Notes: a model not told the origin generated them from the letters alone. A DNA stretch of 64,000 nt from Chloroflexales bacterium ZM16-3 (GCA_004138175.2 RYFE02000005.1:176618-240617); one strand, 5' to 3'. Shown: positions 33,585-42,760, counted from the stretch's first letter. Numbers and translations are program-made.

Positions 33585-34538
33585 TTATCGGTTCTCCGCC
33601 GGAACTGGAAAAAAGAGAGAGACTATAAAGCCGACGACGATCTGCTGGATGTTGAGCAGCAGCAGCAGCAGCGAGAGCGAGATGGCGCTCTCGATCATGT
33701 AGCCATAGCGCTGCAAGGTGATCACCAGGATCGCCTCGCGCACGCCGAACCCGGCGATGCTGACCGGCAGCACCTGAAAGATGGCGATCAGTGTGATCGC
33801 CGCGAATACCGAGAAGAGCGGGATGTTCAGGCCGAGGGCGACGAACAGCAGCCAGCCGCGCAGCAGATTCAGCCCGATTGAGAGGATGGTGTAGGCCAGC
33901 AGAATCAGCAGCGAGTTGCTGATCAGCGAGAACTGGAAGTCGAGCAGTCGGCCAACCCCCAGCCTACCGAGTGGCCCATAGCTAAGCAGTTGTGCCAGCC
34001 AGCGCCGAAAGCGCTCCGAGATCAGCAGCCCCGAGGCCAGGGCCAGGGCCACCGTGCCGACCTGCGCGCCGATCAGCAGCTCCGGCGCCACCAGGCCCAC
34101 ATAGTCGGTCAGGGCGGCCATGCCCAGCAGCGCCATGATCAACATATCGCAGACCCGATCCACGACGACGCTGGTCATGGCCGTCTTGATCGGCACATCG
34201 TCGGCCTTGAGGTACCAGCCCTTGGCAATATCGCCGAACTGTCCGGGGGTCACGCCGCCGAGAAACAGGCCGATCGTGTAGTAGATGAACAGCCTCCCGT
34301 CGGACGGCGGCTCCGCGCCCATGCCGCGCAAGATCACCCCCCAGCGCACCGACTTTGCCCAGATGAAGGGCGGCAGGATCAGCAGCGACACGAGCAATGG
34401 CCACGGAGCGGCCGCCAGCAGGCTCGCCAGAATGGTATGGAGATCCGCGCGCGTCAGGAAGTAGATGAAGAGCAGGATGAAGGCGCCTTTGAAGAGCCAG
34501 GAGAGGTGACGACTGCTCAGCGTTCGTTGTGCCTGCAC
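33585..34538 (-). CDS. Flippase-like membrane protein (LPG synthase TM / UPF0104 family)
   Basis: This protein has 317 residues from the GTG at 34538, which has an AGGA site 8 nt upstream; a longer frame to 34640 would overlap the preceding gene. It has about eight membrane helices and family motifs IWAKSVRWGVILRGMG, GLFLGGVTPGQFGDIAKGWYL, VVVDRVCDM and LPVSIAGFGVREAILV. Members are thought to move lipid-linked sugars or aminoacyl-lipids across the membrane. It sits between an FkbM methyltransferase and a SAM methyltransferase, upstream of GT39/DUF2298 proteins. That supports a role in exporting lipid-linked sugars. Confidence 0.85.
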   Translation of the reverse strand: MQAQRTLSSRHLSWLFKGAFILLFIYFLTRADLHTILASLLAAAPWPLLVSLLILPPFIWAKSVRWGVILRGMGAEPPSDGRLFIYYTIGLFLGGVTPGQFGDIAKGWYLKADDVPIKTAMTSVVVDRVCDMLIMALLGMAALTDYVGLVAPELLIGAQVGTVALALASGLLISERFRRWLAQLLSYGPLGRLGVGRLLDFQFSLISNSLLILLAYTILSIGLNLLRGWLLFVALGLNIPLFSVFAAITLIAIFQVLPVSIAGFGVREAILVITLQRYGYMIESAISLSLLLLLLNIQQIVVGFIVSLFFPVPAENR

Positions 34539-34596
34539 AGATAATCCTGGTGCTGGTAGACAAGGCTTCAGGAGACAGGCGGCAGAAGCTGCTACC

Positions 34597-35379
34597 TCAA
34601 TCAATCTTTCGATCAGCGTGAATATAACCCAGATTCGCATGCACCGGGTTCTGCACGCGGCTTACGGTGAACCCGGCCTGGCTAAGAGCAGCCACCAGAT
34701 CCGCGTGGCTTGCCGCCGTGACCCCGTCATGATACTCCATGCTAATGCTGTCGATGCGGTCGAGGATGGCCCGATCAAGGGTCAGCAAGATCTCGAACTC
34801 CGCGCCCTCACAGTCGAGCTTCAGCAGGTCACAGCGGGCGATCCCCCGCTCCGCGAACATCTCGCCGAGCCCTTCAGTCGGCACCCGCAGCGCGCTGCTG
34901 TCTGCCAGACCGCTCGCCGTACTATATTGTACTGACTCCGGGGAGCTGATGTCGAGGCCAATCGCCCCCCTGTTCCGCCCCACCGCCGACTCGACCACCT
35001 CGACGTTTTCTGTCCGGTTCAGCTGCACATTGCGTCGGCAGAGTGCCGCCGATGCCGGAAAGGGCTCGAAGGCCAGCACGCGGGTATGGGGGTGCTGTCG
35101 CGCCGCTGCGATCGCGAAGTCGCCGAGACCCGCGCCGATGTCGATGATTACGCCGCCCTCGCGGACTCGTCGCCCGGCCAGCCGGTAGTGGTCATCGAGA
35201 CAGGTCTCCTTGATCGTCCAGACATCCATCGCGTCGCGGTAGAAGAACGTCAGGTCCCTCAGGCGCACGACCCGGCCCCGCCCCGTGCTGAGCGCCAGGG
35301 GCAGGCTCGTCCAGTTGCTGAAGCCGCTGATCATCAGCGGGATAGATCGGGCGTAGTAGGACCACTTCGCGAGCTGCAT
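34597..35379 (-). CDS. FkbM family methyltransferase
   Basis: This 260-residue SAM methyltransferase has motif I GGVIIDIGAGLGDFAIAAA, motif II VLAFEPFP and the FkbM-type LLKLDCEGAEFEIL (motif with DCEG). FkbM enzymes usually O-methylate sugars or polyketides. It is the first gene of the minus-strand surface-glycan cluster. The N-terminal 40 residues (IPLMISGFSNWTSLPLALS) precede the Rossmann domain as in glycan-associated members. The acceptor is unknown. Confidence 0.87.
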   Translation of the reverse strand: MQLAKWSYYARSIPLMISGFSNWTSLPLALSTGRGRVVRLRDLTFFYRDAMDVWTIKETCLDDHYRLAGRRVREGGVIIDIGAGLGDFAIAAARQHPHTRVLAFEPFPASAALCRRNVQLNRTENVEVVESAVGRNRGAIGLDISSPESVQYSTASGLADSSALRVPTEGLGEMFAERGIARCDLLKLDCEGAEFEILLTLDRAILDRIDSISMEYHDGVTAASHADLVAALSQAGFTVSRVQNPVHANLGYIHADRKID

Positions 35380-35450
35380 ATGTCTAAAACCCTGTACACG
35401 CTTGAACGCCTGCAGTTCCCAGAACCTGCTTACGGAAATAGCCCGTAAAG

Positions 35451-35471
35451 CCCAGCAGCTTTAGCGCTGGG
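35451..35471 (-). repeat. IS200/IS605-like end hairpin
   Basis: CCCAGC-AGCTTTAGC-GCTGGG is the reverse-complement form of the hairpins at 10958 and 11264, with the same 9-nt loop. The flank GGGCTAAAGCC (minus strand) also matches the 11240 region. Confidence 0.5.
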
Positions 35472-35815
35472 ATAGAAGGGCTTCACCCGCTTTAGCGGCT
35501 TTAGCCCTCCGGCATGGCTCCCTCATACGGTAAATGCCTTGAAGTAGAACGAATTATCTGGCATAATACAGCCATGTAAAAACGAGAGAAGAGTCGCACA
35601 GGAGGGCGAGCGCGAGAACGATACAGGGAGGTTGGTGCGCTTAAAACTACGCCGCCTCTGTGGTGTCGCATGCAACGACGAGGGCATTCTAGCAGGTCAG
35701 GTGAGCCGCTGGAAGGACGCGCCAAGCAACACCTCCTTGTATCGGAACCTTTCTGTCAATGGACAGCTATGGTGTGTGGGATGGGGCGGCATCCCCTTGA
35801 AGCCCAGGTGCTTGA

Positions 35816-35914
35816 GAGACTGCTGAAAAAGTGGTCTGAGTACACAATATGTAGTAGCCGAGAATGGCTAAAAACCCACATATTGTGGTGTCAAGGTGCT
35901 TTTTCAGCAGTCTC
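35816..35914. mobile_element. 99-bp MITE-like inverted-repeat element
   Basis: Perfect 16-bp terminal inverted repeats GAGACTGCTGAAAAAG (35816-35831 and 35899-35914) enclose a second inverted pair CACAATATGT/ACATATTGTG (35843-35852 and 35878-35887). There is no coding capacity. The ends resemble those of IS5/IS4-type elements; no clear target duplication was found. It lies just downstream of the lectin-like gene and may also terminate it. Confidence 0.6.
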
Positions 35915-35932
35915 CTTTAGCCCTGGGAGCCG

Positions 35933-37993
35933 TCACTTTCTGATAAATGGGAGAAACACGACATGCGGCTCATCGGTTGGCGTATTCGGCGGTGCACCAG
36001 AGATGGTTGGCGAGCTGGTGCTGGTTGGCGTTGGCGAGCTGGTGCTGGTCGGTGAGCTGGTACTGGTGCTAGTCGGCGTGCTGGTTGGCGTCGGCGAGCT
36101 GGTGCTGGTCGGCGAGCTGGTGCTGGTCCTGGTCGGCGTCGGCGAGCTCGTGTTGGTCGGCGTCGGCGAGCTCGTGTTGGTCGGCGTCGGCGAGCTCGTG
36201 TTGGTCGGCGTCGGCGAGCTGGTCGGCGTCGGCGATGGTGAGCAGACATCAGCTGGATGCGGTGCCTGATTAGCCAGAGCCGGCTCCGTCAGATAATACC
36301 ACCAGTTGTTCAGATAGCCATTAGTGCAGCCGTCGGCAGAGGGCAGCCGCGAGTACCAGTACAGCTCATAGCCGAGTTCCGTGCAGCCCCACTCGGAGCA
36401 ATCGATCTCGCGCAGGTCGGTCGGCGGGTTGGGCGTGTTCGGATAGCTCCAGAAGGTATCGCAGTTTGTCAGCACTGGCGTCGTGTTGCTGTAGTCGTAG
36501 TCTTGGGTGCCATTAGGCGGGTAGTGGGTGTTGCCGCACCCGCTGTAGGTGTAGTTTGGGGACCTCGACAATACAAGGGCAAAACGCTCCCACGGGTGTG
36601 CTGTGCGATTCTGTTCCCACGAGCCGTACAGCCATCGCATAGTTGACTCGAAGCGGTGTCCAAAGTTGTGTATCGCGCTGTTGGCACTACGCTCCTGGCT
36701 CGGCCCCATAATCGGCAGCAGCTTCTGGCACGAGTTTGCCGCGATCACCGGAGACGAGTTGTAAAAATAGGCCCCCGGCCCGGCCAGAGTCGACTCGTAG
36801 AAGCCAAAGTATGGTCCATTATAGACCCACAGCTCGTCGATTTCGTCGCGATTGCGCTTCCCACAGTAGTCGAGGGTCGAGTCATTGATGATGACTCCGT
36901 AGTCAACCATCGCCGAGCTGGGGACGTATATCCCATTCATCGCATTAGACCAACTGCTCTCGTTGTACTGGTAGCCGTCGGCGAGCACCGGCCAGTAATT
37001 CCGTACATTAGTTTCGACTACTTGGTACTCAAGCTGACCGCCGCTGGCCTCGCGGAACAGGTCGATTGTCTGCGCGGTCAGGTCGGCGTGGTTTTGCCAG
37101 CCGCGATCCTCTACCAGGGTCTTGCCGTTGCTCAACAGTGGGTTGAAGACCAGCACCGCCACCTTCTTCACCAGCTTTGGCGCGGGCTGTTCAATGATCG
37201 TCGCAGTGACCTGGAGCGTGCCAGAGTTATCGTAGAGGCCGTTATCGGCGTCGTTGATCCGCAGCTCCAGGTAGCCTGTCTCGGTCATCACAATGTCGGT
37301 AGTGGCCCCGACCGGGTAGATCTGGCTGCCGATGCGGGCGATCAGCGCGCCGTTGGGCGCCGAGGGGAGCGGCTCAACACAGCTGGGCAAGCCACAGGGG
37401 CTGGTGCCAACGCCCGGGTTGGGCGGCACCGTTCCCGTCCAGTGCGTCCAGGTGCCGTTGACAACCTGGACGCGCAGCCTCTGTCCAACGTGGACAACCA
37501 GGGGGCTGCGCTGCCAGCCCAGAGTCGACTCGATCGGGAAGGCACCCGGGATCACCGGGTCAATCGACACCTCCAGGCTACCGGAGTTATCGTAGAGACC
37601 GTTATCGGCGTCGTTGATCCGCAGCTCGACCGTACCGCTCTCGATCACTGTAATATCGTTTTGTTCCCCGACCGGGTAGAGCTGGCTGCCGATGCGGGCG
37701 ATCAGCGAGCCGTTGGGTGCCGAGGGAAGCGGCTCGACACAGCCGGAATGTCCGCAGGGGTTGGTGCCAACGCCCGGGTTGAGCGGCACCATTCCCGTCC
37801 AGTTCGTCCAGGTGCCAGCAGTCACCTGAATGCGGATCGTCTGCCCAGCGGTGGCGGCGAACGTCGTGTTCTGCCAGCCCTGGTTGGCGACAATGGTTGT
37901 CGTCTGCGCGCGGGCAGGTAGCGCGATCCAGAGCCATGCGCTAACAAAAATCAGTGCGATCAGGGCAGCGACTCTTCGCGAAAGCCTGGCCAT
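35933..37993 (-). CDS. Secreted lectin-like protein with tandem PA-IL-like domains and Ser/Pro/Thr stalk
   Basis: This 686-residue exported protein has a signal peptide ending LPARAQ (about 30) and a GAGGGA ribosome site. Two tandem domains of about 120 residues (about 32-150 and 152-270) share GW..., GQ.IRIQV, W..WTG, LIARIGSQ.YPVG and ELRINDADNGLYDNSG. That pattern resembles PA-IL/LecA-type calcium-dependent lectins. A roughly 300-residue region of unknown function follows, containing VAVLVFNPLLSNGKT, IHNFGHRFEST and conserved-looking aromatics. Then comes an SPTPTNT-repeat stalk (about 600-665) and the C-terminal end VVFLPFIRK. A secreted or wall-bound sugar-binding role is likely; the central domain is not recognised. 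Confidence 0.7.
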   Translation of the reverse strand: MARLSRRVAALIALIFVSAWLWIALPARAQTTTIVANQGWQNTTFAATAGQTIRIQVTAGTWTNWTGMVPLNPGVGTNPCGHSGCVEPLPSAPNGSLIARIGSQLYPVGEQNDITVIESGTVELRINDADNGLYDNSGSLEVSIDPVIPGAFPIESTLGWQRSPLVVHVGQRLRVQVVNGTWTHWTGTVPPNPGVGTSPCGLPSCVEPLPSAPNGALIARIGSQIYPVGATTDIVMTETGYLELRINDADNGLYDNSGTLQVTATIIEQPAPKLVKKVAVLVFNPLLSNGKTLVEDRGWQNHADLTAQTIDLFREASGGQLEYQVVETNVRNYWPVLADGYQYNESSWSNAMNGIYVPSSAMVDYGVIINDSTLDYCGKRNRDEIDELWVYNGPYFGFYESTLAGPGAYFYNSSPVIAANSCQKLLPIMGPSQERSANSAIHNFGHRFESTMRWLYGSWEQNRTAHPWERFALVLSRSPNYTYSGCGNTHYPPNGTQDYDYSNTTPVLTNCDTFWSYPNTPNPPTDLREIDCSEWGCTELGYELYWYSRLPSADGCTNGYLNNWWYYLTEPALANQAPHPADVCSPSPTPTSSPTPTNTSSPTPTNTSSPTPTNTSSPTPTRTSTSSPTSTSSPTPTSTPTSTSTSSPTSTSSPTPTSTSSPTISGAPPNTPTDEPHVVFLPFIRK
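36005..36238. repeat. Minisatellite encoding the Ser/Pro/Thr stalk
   Basis: Units around GGCGAGCTGGTGCTGGTCGGC and GGCGAGCTCGTGTTGGTCGGC (24-bp and related lengths) repeat about ten times. All lengths are multiples of three, so the reading frame is kept and stalk length can vary. Confidence 0.85.
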
Positions 37994-38385
37994 AGCAAAT
38001 CCCTCTGAGATGCTTGAAATCGATATGAAATTAGCAAATACACACTATTCTAAATTCGCAAGATTAATTTTATGTGACGCCCGGCAACAACATCCTGTAA
38101 GGTGAGCGTGAATACGCGCGCCTCCTGCAGGATACCGGTAGTGGTGCCATCCCAGATGGTCTCTGCTCCAGGGAGCGAGGGCGGGACGCCCTCGCTCCCA
38201 ATACCATTCGCGATGAAGCCACTACCCAGGATGCCTTGCGTAGATCGCCCGCCCGGTCTGTGAACGTGTGCGCAGCATGAGGCAGCCCTGATCATCCCGT
38301 GCATTTCCTTGACACCGCTAGAATCAGCGTGCTATACTCCAGGTACAGATACGATAGTAAACACTAATGAAATGATCTCCGTCAC
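37994..38385. other. Intergenic region between the lectin-like and sufR genes
   Basis: This 392-bp stretch has no credible gene. It contains an isolated hairpin GGGAGCGAGGGC-GGGAC-GCCCTCGCTCCC (38171-38199) and the sufR promoter. The first 80 bp are AT-rich and probably hold the divergent promoter of the lectin-like gene. Confidence 0.5.
38309..38338 (+). promoter_or_regulatory. sufR promoter with internal inverted repeat
   Basis: TTGACA (38309-38314) and TATACT (38333-38338) are 18 bp apart. CGCT-AGAATC-AGCG lies in the spacer, a possible operator for SufR autoregulation. Operator function is inferred. Confidence 0.7.
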
Positions 38386-39021
38386 ATGATGGGCATCGAG
38401 CGCAAAGAGCAAGGCACAACCCGGCAGAGCATTCTCCAGCTGCTGCGCCGGCACGGTCAGATGACCGCGCTGGAGCTGAGCGAGTCGCTGTGCATCGGCG
38501 CGGTAGGGGTGCGCCAGCACCTGGCGATGCTAGAGCGTGATGGGCTCGTGGATATCGCCGGGCTGCGCCGCAGCGTCGGCAGGCCAAGCAACCTGTACGC
38601 GCTCACCCCCGAGGCCGAAAATCATTTCCCGAAGCGCTACGATCGTATCGCCCTCGACCTGATCAGCTATGTGGCCGAGTCGGGCGGCGACCGGGCCGTG
38701 GAGGCGCTGTTCGACCGTCGGCGCGAGTCGATGGCACGCGAATTGCAGCCTCGCCTCGTAGGCAAGGCCCGCCCCGAGCAGGTCTCCACCCTGGCCACCA
38801 TCCTCATTGAGCAGGGCTACATGTGCGAGTACGAGCAGCTTGAGGATGGCTCCTTCCTGCTCACCGAGTACAACTGCCCGATCGACTGCATCGCCCGCCA
38901 CCACCCGCAGCTCTGCGCCCATGAGATCCAGCTCTACGAGGATCTGATCGGCGCACCGATCCTGCGCGAGAGCACCATCGCCCAGGGCAGCCACTGCTGC
39001 CGCTACCGCATCCCCGCCTAA
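38386..39021 (+). CDS. sufR: SufR-like iron-sulfur-sensing transcriptional regulator
   Basis: This 211-residue regulator has an N-terminal winged helix (SILQLLRRHGQMTALELSES, VGVRQHLAMLERDGLV; residues 13-55) with GRPSNLYALT as wing. The C-terminal half has the cysteine pattern of SufR: C147, C164, C168, C177 and a C204/C205 pair in YNCPIDCIARHHPQLC and HCCRYRI. SufR binds an Fe-S cluster and represses suf (cluster assembly) genes when clusters are sufficient. No suf genes are in the window; the next gene is superoxide dismutase, so oxidative-stress regulation is plausible. ATG 38386 or 38389 may be used. Confidence 0.82.
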   Translation: MMGIERKEQGTTRQSILQLLRRHGQMTALELSESLCIGAVGVRQHLAMLERDGLVDIAGLRRSVGRPSNLYALTPEAENHFPKRYDRIALDLISYVAESGGDRAVEALFDRRRESMARELQPRLVGKARPEQVSTLATILIEQGYMCEYEQLEDGSFLLTEYNCPIDCIARHHPQLCAHEIQLYEDLIGAPILRESTIAQGSHCCRYRIPA

Positions 39022-39057
39022 CGTTATCTCGCTGCACCTTATCACCCGCCACTCCCG

Positions 39058-39083
39058 CCGGGGCCACAGGCCCCTGGTTTTTT
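39058..39083 (+). terminator. Intrinsic terminator after sufR
   Basis: CCGGGGCC-ACA-GGCCCCTGG (one bulge) followed by TTTTTT, 37 bp after the sufR stop. Confidence 0.85.
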
Positions 39084-39164
39084 GTCCGCAGCCGACACCT
39101 GGCACGTCGGTTGCAACACCCTGTGTAGAATAACACTGTTTCTGCTATCTGAAGGAGAACCACA

Positions 39165-39779
<615 letters not shown>

Positions 39780-39818
39780 CACTGAGGCGCTGAGGCACTG
39801 AGTCGGTGAATCGAAAGG

Positions 39819-39852
39819 GGGGCGCGGCAATTGCCGCGCCCCCCCCTTTTGA
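39819..39852. terminator. Palindromic terminator after sodA
   Basis: GGGGGGCGCGGCAA meets TTGCCGCGCCCCCC as a perfect 28-bp palindrome, followed by CCTTTT. Confidence 0.8.
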
Positions 39853-39920
39853 CTCGCCCGGTGTTAGTTTAGCAGGCTTTGGCAGTAGTATACGACAAAT
39901 GGCAGAAATCTCGGCTTTCC

Positions 39921-39945
39921 CTGACCCCTGACCCCTGACCCCTGG
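39921..39945. repeat. CCCCTGA heptamer array
   Basis: Three and a half units of CTGACCC/CCCCTGA just downstream of the DUF427 stop codon, between convergent genes. A GC-rich stem (GGGGGGCGCGGCAATTGCCGCGCCCCCC, 39819-39846) that probably terminates sodA is close by. Confidence 0.8.
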
Positions 39946-39947
39946 CC

Positions 39948-40439
39948 TTACCAGCCCCAGCTGCCGGGGCCGCCCTTGAAGGGGCCGACGATCTCGCTGG
40001 TGATCCAGCCGCCGTAGAACTCGCCGGGCTGCGGCGTCACCAGCTCGTCGCCAACATAGCAGGCGTCCATCGGCCCGGCGTAGAAGGAGACGTAGCCAGC
40101 CAGCGGGGCGAAGTCGGCCGTGGGCTGTGGGTAGCACCAGGCGACATCTTTCACACTGCGCTCGCCCACCGTCAGCGTGTAGTAGGCCGCGCGGCCCTTC
40201 CACTCGCAGAGGCTGCTGCGCGCGGTGCGGTGCAGGTACTGCATCTGGATGTCGTCTGGCGGCAGGTAGTAGCCCGGCGGGTGGCTCGTCTCCAGCGCCC
40301 GGAAGGCCCGGCGCGTGTTGGCGATCTCCACCCCATTGAAGATGATCCGGATCTGGCGGTTGACCGGCTCTATGCGCGGCGGGCGCGGGTAGTCCCAGAC
40401 GCTCTCCTGGCCGGGGCCGGGCACAATGCGCTTGATCAT
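39948..40439 (-). CDS. DUF427 domain protein
   Basis: This 163-residue protein starts MIKRIVPGPGQESVWDYPRPP. ATG 40439 or the adjacent 40442 may be used; AAGGAGT lies 5 nt before 40439. DUF427 features include ANTRRAFRALETSHPPGYYLP, CEWKGRAAYYTL, WCYPQPTADFAPLAGYVSFY and the C-terminal FYGGWITSEIVGPFKG. Members are small beta-rich proteins of unknown function, widespread in bacteria and fungi. A minus-strand TATAAT lies at 40500-40495. Confidence 0.85.
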   Translation of the reverse strand: MIKRIVPGPGQESVWDYPRPPRIEPVNRQIRIIFNGVEIANTRRAFRALETSHPPGYYLPPDDIQMQYLHRTARSSLCEWKGRAAYYTLTVGERSVKDVAWCYPQPTADFAPLAGYVSFYAGPMDACYVGDELVTPQPGEFYGGWITSEIVGPFKGGPGSWGW

Positions 40440-40569
40440 CATTACTCCTTTGTGCTGCGTCGTGGGCGCGGCCCATAAGGAGCCGCATAGTATCATTATA
40501 CGCACCCTTTATGCGCTCGGGCGCGGTATATCTTCAGGGGCGCGGCACGGCTTTTGGTAGAAAAAACGC

Positions 40570-40611
40570 TTGTGCTAGGCGAACCTGTGTGCTATAATAG
40601 AACGCATGTCC
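40570..40611 (+). promoter_or_regulatory. recA promoter with GAAC-type repeats
   Basis: TTGTGC (40570) and TATAAT (40593-40598) are separated by 17 bp. GAAC-CTGT-GTGC (40581-40592) overlaps the spacer and GAAC-GCAT-GTCC (40600-40611) follows the -10. Both resemble the GAAC-N4-GTTC LexA box of Gram-positive bacteria imperfectly. LexA control is inferred. Confidence 0.5.
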
Positions 40612-40706
40612 GAGGCCGGCCCGTCGCGTTGACAGGGCACCTCCCCTATAGTAGAGTAATGAAGGAGCAAGCACGAGTGAGTACGCTAAATGGAGGAGCG
40701 CCCGCA

Positions 40707-41771
40707 ATGGCTATCTCGCCTGAGAAAGAGAAAGCCCTGGCTGCGGCCATGACTCAGATCGACCGCAAGTTTGGCAAGGGCTCGATCATGAAGATGGGCG
40801 AGGCCAACCCGCGGTTCACGATCGAGGTCATCCCAACGGGCGCGATCGCCCTAGATATTGCGCTCGGCGTGGGCGGCCTGCCCCGCGGCCGCGTGATCGA
40901 GATCTTTGGCCCAGAGAGCAGCGGTAAAACTACGCTGGCCCAGCATATTATCGCCGAGGCCCAGAAGATCGGCGGTCTCTGCGCGTTCATCGATGCCGAG
41001 CACGCCTTCGACCCGATCTACGCCAAGCGCTGCGGCGTCAACATCGACGACCTGCTGATCTCCCAGCCCGACACCGGCGAGCAGGCGCTGGAGATCTGCG
41101 AGACCTTGGTGCGCTCCAACGCCCTAGACGTGATCGTGATCGACTCGGTGGCCGCCCTCGTGCCCCGCGCCGAGATCGAGGGCGACATGGGCGACTCACT
41201 CCCCGGCCTCCAGGCCCGCCTGATGAGCCAGGCGCTGCGCAAGCTCTCCGGCGCGATCAACAAGAGCCGCACCGCCGTGATCTTCCTCAACCAGTTGCGC
41301 ATGAAGATCGGCGTGATGTTTGGCTCCCCCGAGACGACCACCGGCGGGCAGGCGCTGAAGTTCTACGCCTCGGTGCGCCTCGACATCCGCCGCATCGAGA
41401 CGCTCAAGCAGGGCCAGGAGGCGATCGGCGCCCGCGCCCGCGTCAAGGTGATCAAGAATAAGGTCGCCCCGCCCTTCCGCCAGGCCGAGTTCGACATCCT
41501 CGCCAACGAGGGCATCTCCCGCGAGGGCAATATTATGGATGTCGGCGTCGAGCTGGGGATCATCCGCAAGAGCGGCGCGTGGTTCTACCTCGGCGAGGAC
41601 CGGCTCGGCCAGGGCCGCGAGAATGTGCGCGAGTTCCTCAAGGAGAACAAGGCGCTCACCGATGAGATCGAGCGTCTGGTAAAAGCGCAGGCCCTGACGA
41701 ACGTCAAGGCCGCCGCTCTCCCGGCCGTCGCCACCGATGATGATGATGAGGACGGCCTCTTCGAGGAGTAG
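40707..41771 (+). CDS. recA: RecA recombinase
   Basis: This 354-residue protein (start [19 protein letters not shown], with GGAGGAG upstream) is the ATP-dependent strand-exchange and SOS coprotease protein. Key features are Walker [10 protein letters not shown], the MAW-region-equivalent [14 protein letters not shown], Walker [23 protein letters not shown]-binding loop L2 region [22 protein letters not shown], and an acidic C-terminal tail (DDDDEDG). GTG 40677 and ATG 40659 are possible longer starts. It is followed by recX after a perfect hairpin. Confidence 0.96.
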   Translation: MAISPEKEKALAAAMTQIDRKFGKGSIMKMGEANPRFTIEVIPTGAIALDIALGVGGLPRGRVIEIFGPESSGKTTLAQHIIAEAQKIGGLCAFIDAEHAFDPIYAKRCGVNIDDLLISQPDTGEQALEICETLVRSNALDVIVIDSVAALVPRAEIEGDMGDSLPGLQARLMSQALRKLSGAINKSRTAVIFLNQLRMKIGVMFGSPETTTGGQALKFYASVRLDIRRIETLKQGQEAIGARARVKVIKNKVAPPFRQAEFDILANEGISREGNIMDVGVELGIIRKSGAWFYLGEDRLGQGRENVREFLKENKALTDEIERLVKAQALTNVKAAALPAVATDDDDEDGLFEE

Positions 41772-41793
41772 TCCTATTTGCATGCCACAAAAT

Positions 41794-41828
41794 GCAGATT
41801 GCAGATTGGAGCCCAATCTGCAATCTGC
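41794..41828. repeat. Perfect heptamer-based hairpin between recA and recX
   Basis: GCAGATTGCAGATTGG-AGC-CCAATCTGCAATCTGC is a perfect 16-bp stem with a 3-nt loop, built from CAATCTG units. It begins 22 bp after the recA stop and ends 23 bp before the recX start. It could reduce readthrough from recA to recX. Confidence 0.9.
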
Positions 41829-41851
41829 GTTTTGCGGTATGCGCCGCAGTC

Positions 41852-42544
41852 ATGCCCACAGGTACGATCACCGCCCTCCGCGCCCAGGCCAACAATAGCC
41901 AGCGCGTCAACGTGTTTCTCGACGGCGAGTTCGCTATCGGGGTCAGCCTGAACACGCTGGCCCGCGAGAGCCTCGCTGTCGGCCAGCAGATCGACGACGC
42001 GGGCTGGGCACGCCTCGAGTCTATCGAGCAGGCAGATAAGGCGCTCCAGGCTGGCATGCGCCTGATCGATGTTCGCCCGCGCTCAATCACCGAGCTGCGC
42101 CAGCGCCTGCGCCGCAAAGAGTTCCCCGACGACGCCATCGACTACGCCATCACCCGGCTCTCTGAGATCGGCCTGCTCGACGACGCCGCCTTCAGCCAGC
42201 AGTGGGTAGACAACCGGCGCGCCTTTCGCCCGCGCGGCAGCCTGGCCCTGCGCGATGAGCTGCGCCGCAAGGGGGTCTCGCGCGACCTGATCGACGCGGC
42301 GCTTGCCGTCGATGAGGGTGATGAGGAGGACGCCGCCGAGCAGGAGGCCGAGCGCGCACGCACCCTCGCCCGAGTTGCCCTGCGCCGCTACGCAACATCC
42401 CCCGACCGCTTCACCTTCCAGCGCAAGCTTGGCTCCTACCTGCAGCGCCGTGGATTCACCTTCGGGACGATCCGCCCGATCATTGATGATCTCTGGGCAG
42501 AGATACAGGCATCAGGCGATGCGCTTGATGAAGAGACACCCTAA
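41852..42544 (+). CDS. recX: RecX regulatory protein
   Basis: This 230-residue protein is chosen to start at MPTGTITALRAQ (41852); the frame upstream reads through the hairpin and is not expected to be coding. Three-helix RecX repeats are visible: ALQAGMRLIDVRPRSITELRQRL with DAIDYAITRLSEIGLLDDAAF, then QWVDNRRAFRPRGSLALRDEL, then a C-terminal YLQRRGFTFGTIRPIIDDLW. RecX binds RecA filaments and limits their ATPase and strand exchange. recA-recX is a standard operon. An acidic insert (DEGDEEDAAEQEAE) lies between repeats 2 and 3. Confidence 0.9.
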   Translation: MPTGTITALRAQANNSQRVNVFLDGEFAIGVSLNTLARESLAVGQQIDDAGWARLESIEQADKALQAGMRLIDVRPRSITELRQRLRRKEFPDDAIDYAITRLSEIGLLDDAAFSQQWVDNRRAFRPRGSLALRDELRRKGVSRDLIDAALAVDEGDEEDAAEQEAERARTLARVALRRYATSPDRFTFQRKLGSYLQRRGFTFGTIRPIIDDLWAEIQASGDALDEETP

Positions 42545-42690
42545 CGATTACGGATTGTCGATTGTCGATTGTCGATTATCGATTATCGATTGCAGAAAGG
42601 TTCCAGCATCATTTACAGATTAGCCTGACGAAGCGCATTCTATTGCGCAAAATCGACAATCGACAATCGATAATCTGCAATCTGCAATCA
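42545..42690. repeat. GATTGTC heptamer array and inverted counterpart after recX
   Basis: About six GATTGTC/GATTATC units (42550-42593) are followed 58 bp later by GACAATC/GATAATC/TGCAATC units (42651-42690) in the opposite sense. They form a long imperfect hairpin that could serve as recX terminator. Confidence 0.85.
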
Positions 42691-42751
42691 CGCTCTGGCC
42701 CGGTTCTTGCCCGAAAGCTGCTGCCGTGCCTGCACACTATTCGTGTAGAAT

Positions 42752-42760
42752 TGCTATAAT
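42752..42760 (+). promoter_or_regulatory. Extended -10 promoter of the MBL-fold gene
   Basis: TGCTATAAT is an extended -10 box. AAAGGAG follows 10 bp later and the GTG start lies 24 bp downstream, so the leader is very short. Confidence 0.6.

Larger units (their letters stand above)
35380..35932. other. Gene-free region with IS-like remnants
   Basis: I see no credible gene in this 553-bp stretch. It holds an IS200/IS605-like end hairpin at 35451-35471, the 99-bp inverted-repeat element at 35816-35914 and, between them, sequence of no recognised function. Open frames here are short and lack coding character. Confidence 0.6.

Noticed and set aside
35632..36269. Short plus-strand frames opposite the Ser/Pro/Thr stalk
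   Set aside because: They are made of the minisatellite read on the wrong strand and of IS-like debris.
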